A stretch of 17,697 nt of DNA from an uncultured Megasphaera sp. (GTDB lineage Bacteria > Bacillota > Negativicutes > Veillonellales > Megasphaeraceae): the NCBI GenBank assembly GCA_900548635.1, contig URLP01000024.1, forward strand, positions 1 through 17,697. The letters are read 5' to 3'. The notes under the pieces are model-generated. The model was not told where the DNA came from and made no database searches. It saw only the letters and a list, made by a program, of their open reading frames with translations. Made by a program: the position numbers and the translations under genes. The number at the start of each line of letters is the position of its first letter. Position 1 is the first letter of the stretch. This document shows, piece by piece, positions 1 through 8,483 of this stretch.

Positions 1-172
1 CTGTTTGCGATACGTAGGGGCGACCGCGTGGGGCGCCCGCTATGCGCTGAGGATCCCCCGAAGCGGCATTGTCAATTTGAGTCTAAAGGCGCGCAGCGCC
101 ATCTGAGTCCGAAATGGCGTCGATGCGGCGGCAAGCCCGTTTCGCAAGCTAGTCCCTAGCGCCCCCCTTATC
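1..172. other. Intergenic stretch with several hairpins, no gene seen
   Basis: I see no credible coding region here. The stretch holds an imperfect hairpin at 15-42 (GGGCG pairing with CGCCC, closed by TAG/CTA), a GGCGC-GCA-GCGCC hairpin at 88-100 and a GCTAG-TCC-CTAGC hairpin at 148-160. None is followed by a clear T-run on either strand, so I cannot name a terminator for the minus-strand operon that ends at 173. The 15-42 element resembles the reverse complement of the hairpin at the far right edge of the window, which suggests a dispersed intergenic repeat. Confidence 0.5.
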
Positions 173-889
173 CTACATCACGATTCGTTCCTTATGGGCG
201 AAAACCTTAAATGAATCCGGCCGCAAGCCACAGGCCAGGGTAATCTCGTACTGCTTCGCCAGGGACACGCCCAGACTCGTCGGCAAGGCTCGTGAAGCCA
301 GGAAGCGGACTCCCAGGCCATGGACTTTTTCGATGACTGATTGCGGAACGCGGCCGCTGAAGACGAGGACGGCCTGGCTGACGTCAATCTGCTCCATTTC
401 GACGAAGCCCCGCAGGCGGTCGAGGACATTGTGGCGGCCGATGTCTTCCGTATAGACGAGGACCTTATCGCCCTGGACCAGGGCTCCTTCATGGACGCCG
501 TGCGACGCATGGTGCGCCGTCGAGAGGCTATCCAGCAGACTGCCGTAAGAGCAGAGCTGCTTTGCCGTAAGCGGAACAAAGGGCGTATCTGCCGATTGGA
601 AAGGCGCTCCTGCCGCTGTCGTCACCCAGACCGCACCATCGTGCAGGGACACAGACGCTACCCTGCGGCCGGCCGGGATTTTCCCTTCAGCCAGGCAGTA
701 GCCTACGGCCAGGGCTTCCAGGTCTTCCGGCGATGAGACGAGGGTCCCCACCCTTTTCCCGTCGAGGCAGACAGGCGTCGTCACTTCGACGGCAATGGCC
801 TGTTCCTTCGCTGCCGTGCCCTGATAATAGTCGATATACGGCAAAGGCCGGCACGACGAAAAATGCAGATTTTCCTCTTTCATTTCCAC
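173..889 (-). CDS. fdhD: FdhD-family sulfurtransferase-like protein lacking the CxxC motif
   Basis: 238 residues. FdhD proteins pass sulfur from a cysteine desulfurase to the molybdenum cofactor of formate dehydrogenases. Family signatures are clear: SPEDLEALAVGY near residues 53-64, GVHEGAL at 131-137, EDIGRHN at 148-154 and SGRVP followed by SRALPTSLGVSLA in the C-terminal half. The usual CGVCG segment (the reactive Cys pair of E. coli FdhD) that normally precedes the GVH motif is absent; only an isolated Cys113 (LCSYG) lies there, and the protein is short for the family. The start is GTG at 889, preceded by AGAGGGGGA with 8 nt spacing; the ATG two codons later is too far from it. It is the last gene of the minus-strand run, 24 nt after yqeB, so it probably matures the Mo hydroxylase XdhD rather than a formate dehydrogenase (inference). 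Confidence 0.85.
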   Translation of the reverse strand: MEMKEENLHFSSCRPLPYIDYYQGTAAKEQAIAVEVTTPVCLDGKRVGTLVSSPEDLEALAVGYCLAEGKIPAGRRVASVSLHDGAVWVTTAAGAPFQSADTPFVPLTAKQLCSYGSLLDSLSTAHHASHGVHEGALVQGDKVLVYTEDIGRHNVLDRLRGFVEMEQIDVSQAVLVFSGRVPQSVIEKVHGLGVRFLASRALPTSLGVSLAKQYEITLACGLRPDSFKVFAHKERIVM

Positions 890-913
890 AGCAAAATCCC
901 CCTCTGACTTTCG

Positions 914-1762
914 TTAAAACAGTTCTTCATGGCCCATCCAGAGCAGGGCCGTCAGGACGGCGCCGCCGAGGCTGCGGGCTTTGTCAGAAATAGTGAAACA
1001 ATTATCCCGTTCATCATCCCGCGGGTCGATGTCGGCCATCTTGAAGCCCTGGGGCACGTAATAACCGTCGCGTATCAAACCTCGGACAAACCCCGTCAGC
1101 GACGCCGGGACAGCGATTCCCATCGTCTCCGTTACCGTAGTCCCAACAGGAATTGTGTCTTTTGTCAGGACAGCCATAGGCTGGGCTTTTTTTACTTTAT
1201 CGCCGATGTGGACCAGGCCGTACACGAAACCAGCCTGGGGACTGTGAATGACGCGTTCCTTGCCGTAGCCGGCAATCAATCCGGGTATACCCGTATTGGC
1301 AATAGCCGCTCCCTGCCAGAGGATGCGTCCCAGTTGATGGCCCCGTTTCGTTTCAATGACGGCATCGACATCGACACCAGCCGTGAACCCCGGGCCTAAG
1401 GCAACCGTATGAGGAGCCATTTGACGACTCGTCCCGAGATTCTTCTTAGCCAGGATGGCGTCGACGACGGCCCAAGGCTTTAAAGTCGCAATCGATGTCC
1501 CCGAAGGATCCACGATGAGGGGAATGTCATCAGCCTCCCACACGGCCTGGACCTCAGCCAGCGACTGACAGCAACGGCACGTCAGATTCTCGACTGTAGC
1601 CGTACCATCGTAGACGGCTTCACAGAGCGCTACCTGACGCCGGATAGCCGACGGCCGCTCCACTTCCAGCAACAGCAGGCGGAACCCAGCCTCATACAAA
1701 GACTGGGCCACGCCCGTCGCCAGATCCCCGGCGCCGCGGATAATGACCAGTTTCTCTCTCAT
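914..1762 (-). CDS. yqeB: YqeB/EF2563-type selenium-dependent molybdenum hydroxylase system protein
   Basis: 282 residues. This family accompanies selenium-dependent molybdenum hydroxylases and is related to XdhC-type cofactor maturation factors; its exact reaction is not established. The N terminus has a Rossmann-like GAGDLATG (residues 10-17), then ERPSAIRR, a Cys-rich CRCC (62-65), VDPSG and a long conserved GPGFTAGVDVDAVIETKRGH segment with flanking residues. I chose ATG at 1762 because AAAGG/AGGTGG (1767-1776) lies just upstream; a longer reading from TTG at 1783 would place that ribosome binding site inside the gene. It follows xdhD by about 84 nt, a gap holding a heptanucleotide repeat, and precedes fdhD by 24 nt. 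YqeB and FdhD together point to a sulfur or selenium ligand on the molybdenum of XdhD (inference). Confidence 0.85.
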   Translation of the reverse strand: MREKLVIIRGAGDLATGVAQSLYEAGFRLLLLEVERPSAIRRQVALCEAVYDGTATVENLTCRCCQSLAEVQAVWEADDIPLIVDPSGTSIATLKPWAVVDAILAKKNLGTSRQMAPHTVALGPGFTAGVDVDAVIETKRGHQLGRILWQGAAIANTGIPGLIAGYGKERVIHSPQAGFVYGLVHIGDKVKKAQPMAVLTKDTIPVGTTVTETMGIAVPASLTGFVRGLIRDGYYVPQGFKMADIDPRDDERDNCFTISDKARSLGGAVLTALLWMGHEELF

Positions 1763-1777
1763 AAGACCACCTTTCCA

Positions 1778-1809
1778 CATCAAACATCAAACATCAAACA
1801 TCAAACATC
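1778..1809. repeat. Tandem heptanucleotide repeat, four units of CAAACAT
   Basis: Positions 1781-1808 are four perfect copies of CAAACAT, flanked by CAT and C that continue the pattern. On the minus strand it reads ATGTTTG and ends only 2-3 nt before the yqeB Shine-Dalgarno. Seven is not a multiple of three, so copy changes would alter spacing and frame of anything read through it. A second four-unit 7-bp array occurs at 10807-10834. Confidence 0.85.
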
Positions 1810-1846
1810 TCTATTATAGTACAACTGCCTATACAAAAGACAGCTT

Positions 1847-4536
1847 TCATTTCTTTTTCCGGCTATACGGCGTCCCTTCTAAGGGCAATGTCGTCTGGAA
1901 CTGGCCGTTCCATTTGTAGTAGGCCCCGGCTACGGCCGGAGCGGTAGGGATGGACGTGATTTCACCGACGCCGATGGCGCCGTAGGCTACGTCGACGCCT
2001 TTTTTTCGATGGCGATGGCTTCGACATCCGGGGCTTTATCGGCCCGGAACAGGCCCAGGGTCCCAAATTTCGCCATCGGTTTGCCGTGATTCAAGGGATA
2101 TTGTTCCGTCAGGGCATAGCCGCAACCCATGATGGTGCCACCTTCAATCTGGCCTTCCAGGCTCTTACGGTTGACGACGCGGCCCACGTCGTGAGCAGCG
2201 ACCATCTTGCGAATGGTCCCGTCTTCGTTGAGGATGCAGACGTGGGTGGCGTAGCCGTAGGCGACATGTGATACGGGATGGGGGACGTCAGCACCCATCT
2301 TGTCGGTCTTGCCCAGGTATTCGCCGACGTATTCCCGGCCGTTGAGGACATCCAGGTCGCTCCGGTTGAAGCGGACGGCTGCCGTCGCCGGCGATTCTTT
2401 TTCTACCGTTACGCCTTCCAGGTAATCACTGGCATGACTCGTTTCTTCGTAAGGCAGACCCTTGGCGGCAAAGAGGTCGCGCCGCAGCTGGACAGCCGCC
2501 CGTCGGGCAGCTTCCCCGGTCAGTGTCGTCTGCCGCGATCCCGACGTCGTGCCGGCATCGGGAGCCGTCGCCGTATTTGGCATATGCCATTTGATATCTT
2601 CAATGGGAAGGCCGGCCGCCTGAGATACAATCTGAACTAAAACGGTACCGACGCCTTGCCCGATGCAGGACGCCGACGAGTAAATATGGACCATATTCTC
2701 TTTGACGACCAGGCGGCAGCGGCCATAGTCGGGCAGACCGACGCCGACGCCGGAGTTCTTCAGGGCACAGGCGATGCCGACATAGGGACCGCTGTGATAA
2801 TATACATCTTTGACGGCGTCCAGTGTTTCGGCTAACCCCGTCGATGGGTCGGCAATCTGCCCATTTGGCAAAACCTGGCCCGGCCGGATGGCATTGCGGT
2901 AGCGGATTTCCCAGGGGTCGATGCCGACGAGTTCCGCCAGTTTATTTAAGTTTAATTCCGTCGCAAAGAGGGTCTGCGTGACGCCGAAGCCGCGAAAAGC
3001 CCCGGCCGGCGGATTGTTGGTGTAAACGGCTGTGCCGTCAATGTCGATGGTCTGGTAATTGTAGGGACCTGCCGCATGAGTGCAGGCGCGCTGGAGGACC
3101 GGACCGCCCAGAGAGGCGTAAGCACCGTTGTCCGTGACGGCGACGAGCTTCATGGCCGTCAGTTTCCCCTTTTCGTCACACGCCGTCGTCAGGTCCATAC
3201 TGAACTGATGGCGTTTCGGATGGATGAGGATGCTTTCCTGACGTGTCAACTTCACTTTACATATCCGTTTACATACATAGGCGACGAGAGCTGCCAAATG
3301 CTGGACCGTTACGTCTTCCCGGCCACCGAATCCGCCGCCGACGAAGCAGTTTTCGACGATGACTTTATCTTCCGGCAGGCCCAGCATAAGGGCCGTTTCC
3401 CGGCGCGTATCGTAAATGCCCTGATCCGACGAATAGATGAAAACGCCGTCATCAAAAGGCATGGCGACGGCACATTCCGGTTCCAGGAAGGCGTGTTCCG
3501 TCCACGGCGTCTCAAAGTGATGCGTCACTTTATATTTCGAGGCCGCAATGACAGCGTCGGCATCGCCGCGGACCAGGTGTTCATGGGCCAGGATATTCGT
3601 ACCGGCCGACGGATGGACCAGCGGAGCCCCTTCTTTCAAAGCGTCGGCGGCACAGGTCAGGGCCGGCAGTTCTTCATATTCGATGTCGACGAGTTTCTTG
3701 GCCTGTTCCAGGATTTCCGGCGTTTCCGCAGCCACCAGGGCGATAGCATCGCCTAAGAAGTGCGTCGTCGAGCCGACGGGAATGAGCGTATCCCAATCGG
3801 TCTTCAAATGGCCGACCTTGACGGAACCCGGGATGTCATCGGCCGTCAGGACACAGACGACACCGGGCAGGGCCTTGGCCTTTTCCGCATGGATGGCCTT
3901 GACGACAGCCCGCGGATAGGCGCTGCGGACGGCACTGCCATAACACATACCGGGCAAATCGACGGCATCCAGGTCATCCGTATACTTGCCGATACCCAGG
4001 ACCTTGGCTTTGACATTGATGCGCTGGCAAGGATCGCCGACACCGCGGTAGCCGCCGCGGACCGGGATTGCCTGGCCTGTGCGCAGCAAGTCCGCAGCCA
4101 TAGCGATGGCGTCGATAATTTTCTTATAACCCGTACAGCGACAAATATTGTTGCGGATAGCCGCGGCGATTTCCAGCCGCGACGGCGATGGGTTGGCGTC
4201 GATGAGGGCCTTGCCGCACATGACCATGCCGGGGATGCAGAAGCCGCACTGGACGGCGCCGGCTTCGCCAAAAGCATAGACGAAGACATCCTTTTCCCGC
4301 TGGGACAGGCCTTCGACAGTCAACACGTGTTTACCAGCCATGCGGCTGACCTTCTGGACACAGGTCTTGGTCGCCTTGCCGTCGATGACGACGGTACAAG
4401 TCCCGCAAGCCCCTTCACTGCAACCATCCTTGACGGATTTCAGGCGCAGGTCGTTGCGCAGGACGTCGATGAGTTTCCGGTCCCCATCGGCCTCTATTTC
4501 ACGGTTGTTTACCCATAGTTTACATAATTCACTCAT
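1847..4536 (-). CDS. xdhD: XdhD-like molybdenum hydroxylase with fused [2Fe-2S] domain; reading frame broken near 3' end
   Basis: Fusion of a xanthine-dehydrogenase-type iron-sulfur domain and a molybdopterin domain, acting on purines in the cytoplasm. Cys39/44/47/59 form the ferredoxin-like [2Fe-2S] site and Cys97/100/132/134 the second. Mo-domain marks are VGGGFGGRED, AFRGFG, TSGSRQ and MGCGYALTEQ. In the starting frame the protein stops at 1987 (849 aa, ending KKAST). One base out of phase the sequence continues for 50 codons to TGA at 1847-1849 with GVGEITSIPTAP, the conserved C-terminal motif that contains the catalytic glutamate (codon 1961-1963). Joined, it is 896 aa. The break is at seven A residues (2000-2006 on the + strand). 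Start ATG 4536 has AGGAAGGTGG upstream and is 12 nt from hyuA. No FAD-binding partner subunit is nearby. Programmed shift, mutation or sequencing error all remain possible. Confidence 0.85.
1999..2005 (-). promoter_or_regulatory. dnaX-type slippery heptamer A_AAA_AAG in xdhD
   Basis: Zero-frame codons are GAA AAA AAG GCG TCG ACG TAG. The heptamer A AAA AAG is in exactly the phase used for -1 frameshifting in E. coli dnaX. A -1 slip makes the next codon GGC and restores the conserved XdhD C terminus. I see no strong Shine-Dalgarno-like stimulator just upstream; a modest GC-rich fold (GGCG..CGCC enclosing CGTA-GCC-TACG) begins directly at the site, closer than the usual 5-8 nt spacer. Function is therefore unproven. 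Confidence 0.45.
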
Positions 4537-4548
4537 AATGCCACCTTC

Positions 4549-5940
4549 CTAATGATCAAGATTATCTTTCATCGCGGACCGATGCAACAGGGTTCCATAG
4601 CCGCGTTTTCCACAGAATTGGTTGTCTTTTGCAATGATTTCACCGCGAAGCATAGTCAGCCGGATCATTGCCCGGACGGTCATGCCTTCATATGGCGAAT
4701 AGCCGCAGGTCGTGTGCAGGTTCTCTTTGGCAAAGGTCCGTTCACCTTTCGGGTCGATGAGGACGAGGTCGGCATCGCTGCCGGGCAGCAGCGTCCCTTT
4801 GCGCGGGTACAGACCAAAAAGTTTCGCCACATTGGCACTGGTGACTTGGACGAACCGTTCCAGGGTCAGCCTCCCTTTCAGGACGCCTTCGCTGAACAAC
4901 AAGGGCATCCGTTCTTCGACGCCGGATACACCGCCGGGACACTGGCGGAAATCACTGACATTCTCCTGTTTTTCAGCTATCGTAAAGGGACAGTGGTCCG
5001 TCGCCACCGTCTGTACGGTCCCCTCTGCCAGGGCCTGCCATAAGGCCCGGTTGTCTTCTTCTTTCCGCAGCGGCGGTGCCAGCATATATTTGATGCCTTC
5101 CAGGGGGCCGCCCTGGCGGAATTTATCTTCTGTCAACACTAAGTATTGCGGACACGTTTCACTGTAAATATGGCGCTGCCCCTGGCGCCGGGCCAGGCGT
5201 ATCTGGTCCAGGCTCTCATGGGCCGACGTGTGGACGATATAGACCGGTGCATCGCCGCAAGCCCGGGCCGCTGCCAGGACATTGGCAACGGCTGAGGCTT
5301 CGGCTGCGTTAGGCCGCGTCCTGGCCTGTCCGATAGGCTCCAAATCCTGTGGCCCCAGGGAATCCCGCAGGGCGTTGGTAATGCCGTCGCTTTCGGCATG
5401 GACCGTAAGCAGTCCGCCATGCTTCTTGATGACCGGCAGGAGCTGCATCAATTCTCTTTCACCGACAGGATAGCCATACGTCGTATAGGCCTTGAAGCTG
5501 GGAAACCCTTCGTCGATGAGCTGGCCCAATTCTCGCAGGACCTGATCATCGACGTGCTGGATGACGCCATGGAAGCTATAGTCGACCGGACAGGGTGCCG
5601 CCAATTTTTTATACTGTTCAAAAGGATAGCGCAGGGAACAGCCGGCCGGCCCAAAGGCCATATGGTCCAGGATGGTCGTCGTGCCGCCGCAGGCCGCCGC
5701 AACGCCGCCGCTGTAAAAGTCATCACAGGCGCGATACTTCGGCGATTGCTGCAAGGCCATATGGGTATGAGCATCGATGCCGCCAGGGCAGACATAGAGA
5801 CCATCAGCGTCGATGACTGTTTCATGGCCATTGTGGACAGCCTTTCCCAGGGCCTGGATCTTTCCCTCCCTGACGGTGACGTCAGCCCGGAAATGTTCCC
5901 CTTCCAGGCAGACCGTCCCGTTTTTGATGACGTAATCCAT
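4549..5940 (-). CDS. hyuA: D-hydantoinase/dihydropyrimidinase-family cyclic amidohydrolase
   Basis: 463 residues, typical length for the hydantoinase/dihydropyrimidinase family, which hydrolyses cyclic ureides through a binuclear metal site. The ligands are visible: His58 and His60 (DAHTH), the lysine that becomes carboxylated, Lys150 (SFKAYTTYG), His181 (VHAES), His237 (VHTSA) and catalytic Asp315 (ATDHCPF). Equivalent to E. coli YgeZ/HyuA in the same gene neighbourhood. Start ATG 5940 is preceded by AAGAAGGGG; the gene lies 17 nt after ygfK and 12 nt before xdhD, so it is in the middle of the operon. A reasonable role is opening of a five- or six-membered ring of a reduced purine intermediate (inference); the exact substrate cannot be read from sequence. 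Confidence 0.9.
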   Translation of the reverse strand: MDYVIKNGTVCLEGEHFRADVTVREGKIQALGKAVHNGHETVIDADGLYVCPGGIDAHTHMALQQSPKYRACDDFYSGGVAAACGGTTTILDHMAFGPAGCSLRYPFEQYKKLAAPCPVDYSFHGVIQHVDDQVLRELGQLIDEGFPSFKAYTTYGYPVGERELMQLLPVIKKHGGLLTVHAESDGITNALRDSLGPQDLEPIGQARTRPNAAEASAVANVLAAARACGDAPVYIVHTSAHESLDQIRLARRQGQRHIYSETCPQYLVLTEDKFRQGGPLEGIKYMLAPPLRKEEDNRALWQALAEGTVQTVATDHCPFTIAEKQENVSDFRQCPGGVSGVEERMPLLFSEGVLKGRLTLERFVQVTSANVAKLFGLYPRKGTLLPGSDADLVLIDPKGERTFAKENLHTTCGYSPYEGMTVRAMIRLTMLRGEIIAKDNQFCGKRGYGTLLHRSAMKDNLDH

Positions 5941-5957
5941 GGTTTCCCCTTCTTTCT

Positions 5958-8468
5958 CTATTCAATCAGCAAATAGCCGTAATCGCGGCAGACCGTTTCC
6001 ATAAAGGTCCGGATATCTTCTGGGATGGCTTCATCAGCCGTCCCTAAGGTCGTCGACCGGATTTCCCCATCCAGGCGGACCTTGCAGAAGCCGCTGACCT
6101 TGTCGATGACAACAAAGCCCTGATTATCACTGTGTTCCAGGTCCTCTTCGTTGGCAAAGAGGGTGAATTTATCTTTATACGGCGCACCGCCCCAGGGACA
6201 GAAAGTCCGGCAGTTGCCACATTCATTGCACATATAGTCGACATGGAGGATCTGGGCCTGCATATGGCCCGGTACGGCAATAGCCACATTGGCCCGGTTC
6301 GGGCAGACTTCCACACAGGCTTCACAGACGCTGTCGCAATGGAGGCAGCGGCCGTCACAACCTGTTTCCGGCGCCGCTTCCAGGAGGCCCCGGCGAGAGT
6401 AAACGTTGTTTACATCGGCTGGAATTAGGGTATTGACACTGGTCAGCTGTCCCAAAATGGCTTCCGCCGCCTTTTGGCCGTCGGCGATACATTCGACGAC
6501 AGACGTAGTCTTGCCGTAATGGCCGTCGCCGATGATCGTCAGCCCGTCGATGGCACTGGCCGGAGTATCACCGATTTTCCCTTTGACGCCGCAGGCTGCC
6601 AGGATGACGTCATACCCCTGAAGTTCATCGAGAGAGGCAATCGCCTTGCCGACGACGAGGTGGACGCCCATCTTTTCAATAAGGGCCACATCGCGGTCGA
6701 TGGCTTCCGGCGAAATCTGGCCTTTCTTTTCACATAAGAAGGTCCGCACCAGGCCGCCCGGTTCATCGTTCTTATCGAAGACGGTCACATCGAAACCGCC
6801 GCGGGCCAGGAAATATGCAGCCGACAGGCCGGCAGGACCGGCACCGATGACGGCGGCTTTCTTTCCATTAGACGGCGCAGCCTGCAAGGCCGTCATGACA
6901 TCGGCATAGCCTTTTTCAGCGGCAATCAGTTTATTGCGCCGGATTTCGACAGGGTCATCGCAGAAATTGCGCGTGCAGCTGTTCATGCAGGTATGGTAGC
7001 AGACGGTCCCCGTCGTAAAGGGCAGGGGGTTCTTTTCCAGGATAATCTGCAGCGCCTGGTCATATTTCCCGGCTGCGACGAGGTCCATATAAGCCGGGAT
7101 ATCCTGATGGATGGGGCAGGTCTGGCTGCACGGAGCCATGAAGCAGTCCATCATGGGCAGAGCCTGGTCGTTCTTGCGCTGCTGGGCCTTGGGATCCAGG
7201 CGGGCATAGTGGGCATCGCCTTTCGCCTTGGTCAATAAGGCATCCAGGGCATCGACGTTTACACGAGTAAACGACTGACCCATCTTTCCTTCAAAACACT
7301 GGGCCAGCTGGGCAAAGCGTTCATAGCCGCCCGGTTTGAGCAGCGTCGTTGCCACCGTGACCGGCCAGATACCAGTCTGGACGATATCGCCGATATTGTG
7401 GGCATCGGCACCGCCGCTATAGGAAATCGGCAGGGTCCCGCCAAAGGCTTCGCTCAGTTTCTTTGCCACGTTCATGGCCAGGAAGAACAGGGGCTTGCCG
7501 GACATATACATTTCCGTCCCCGGCAATTCATGGCGCGTAATGTCGACGGGGAAGGTATTGGTCAATTTTACGCCAAATACCAGGCCTTCCGCCCGACCGG
7601 CTTCCTGTAGGCGCTTGAGCATGGGCACGGCGTCTTCATACTGCAAGTCGGCCTTGAAATGGCTGTCGTCAAAGACCATATGGCCGTAGCCAAGGTCATC
7701 CATGCAGTGGCGGACGAAGTCATACCCCAATAAGGTCGGATTGCATTTGACGAAAGTATTGAGGTGTTTTTCTTTCAGTAAATAGCGGGCAATCCGTTCG
7801 ATTTCATCGGGCGGACAGCCATGCATGGTCGAGACGGTGACAGAATTGCAGATAGCTGCCGGAATGGCTTCGACGTCTTCGCGGCGGAGCTTCTGGAAGC
7901 GGTCCAGATGGGCCAGGAGCCAAGCCTTGCAGTCGGCAAAGGCAGCCGTATGGGACGCATCTTTCAGATTTTCGATGAACGAATCGATCTTCGCCGTCTG
8001 GATGCCGGCCAGGTCGTAGCCGACGGACATATTGAACTGCATCCCGTCCGGACTCCCTAAGCCGTATTCGACGGCCATGACGTGGACCAGGAACCAGGCC
8101 TTGATATATTCTTCCAGGGCCTTCGGTACGGTCAGCTCCGTCGACCATTCGACGTTATAACATTCATCGTCGGCTTTGATGCACGGCTTGGGGACGGGCA
8201 GGTCTTCACCGTCGATTTTCTGGACCGTCTTCAGTTCGAAGAAACGGGCACCGGCCACATAGCCGGCAGCGATATTCTGGGCCAGCTGGGTGTGCGGGCC
8301 GGCAGCCGGGCCAAAGGGCATTTCCAAAGGACGGTCAAAGATATGATAAGTCCGTTCCGGGTCGGCTTGTACGTGATGGTGGACGCCGAAAATCGTCCCT
8401 GTCGGCGCTTCTGTCAGGACCCAGTTCATTAATTTTCCAAAGGGAATAGATGTCATGCGGTCGCTCAT
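5958..8468 (-). CDS. ygfK: YgfK-like Fe-S flavoprotein oxidoreductase, short form apparently lacking NAD(P)H domain
   Basis: 836 residues. Order of parts: a dihydropyrimidine/dihydroorotate dehydrogenase-like TIM barrel (about 1-410; TMHGCPP, KCNPTLLGYDFVR, GVKLTNTFPVD, ELPGTEMYMSGKPLF), a GltD-type Fe-S helical domain (Cys442, 447, 451, 490, 494, 498, 503), an FAD Rossmann motif GAGPAG (542-547), then two C-terminal [4Fe-4S] sites, Cys704-722 and CNECGNCRTFCP (Cys747/750/753/757). Normally an NAD(P)H-binding domain of about 150 residues splits the FAD domain; here YDVILAACG is followed within about 25 residues by IIGDGHYGKTTSVVECIADG, the closing FAD segment. E. coli YgfK is about 1030 residues, so the size difference fits. 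Start ATG 8468 has AAGGAGG at 8477-8483 with 8 nt spacing. Likely reduces a purine ring double bond, as DPD does for uracil (inference). Also annotated as putative selenate reductase subunit. Confidence 0.88.
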   Translation of the reverse strand: MSDRMTSIPFGKLMNWVLTEAPTGTIFGVHHHVQADPERTYHIFDRPLEMPFGPAAGPHTQLAQNIAAGYVAGARFFELKTVQKIDGEDLPVPKPCIKADDECYNVEWSTELTVPKALEEYIKAWFLVHVMAVEYGLGSPDGMQFNMSVGYDLAGIQTAKIDSFIENLKDASHTAAFADCKAWLLAHLDRFQKLRREDVEAIPAAICNSVTVSTMHGCPPDEIERIARYLLKEKHLNTFVKCNPTLLGYDFVRHCMDDLGYGHMVFDDSHFKADLQYEDAVPMLKRLQEAGRAEGLVFGVKLTNTFPVDITRHELPGTEMYMSGKPLFFLAMNVAKKLSEAFGGTLPISYSGGADAHNIGDIVQTGIWPVTVATTLLKPGGYERFAQLAQCFEGKMGQSFTRVNVDALDALLTKAKGDAHYARLDPKAQQRKNDQALPMMDCFMAPCSQTCPIHQDIPAYMDLVAAGKYDQALQIILEKNPLPFTTGTVCYHTCMNSCTRNFCDDPVEIRRNKLIAAEKGYADVMTALQAAPSNGKKAAVIGAGPAGLSAAYFLARGGFDVTVFDKNDEPGGLVRTFLCEKKGQISPEAIDRDVALIEKMGVHLVVGKAIASLDELQGYDVILAACGVKGKIGDTPASAIDGLTIIGDGHYGKTTSVVECIADGQKAAEAILGQLTSVNTLIPADVNNVYSRRGLLEAAPETGCDGRCLHCDSVCEACVEVCPNRANVAIAVPGHMQAQILHVDYMCNECGNCRTFCPWGGAPYKDKFTLFANEEDLEHSDNQGFVVIDKVSGFCKVRLDGEIRSTTLGTADEAIPEDIRTFMETVCRDYGYLLIE

Positions 8469-8476
8469 GATAGATT

Positions 8477-8483
8477 CCTCCTT
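8477..8483 (-). promoter_or_regulatory. Shine-Dalgarno of ygfK, decides its start
   Basis: AAGGAGG overlaps the ssnA stop codon (TAA at 8482-8484) and lies 8 nt before ATG 8468. An in-frame ATG at 8495 lies upstream of this site and inside ssnA, so the shorter start is preferred. The overlap suggests translational coupling with ssnA. Confidence 0.75.

Noticed and set aside
1..172. CRISPR-like or attachment-site structure in the left-edge hairpins
   Set aside because: The hairpins differ from each other and have no regular spacing, and no integrase, tRNA or transposase gene is present in the window.
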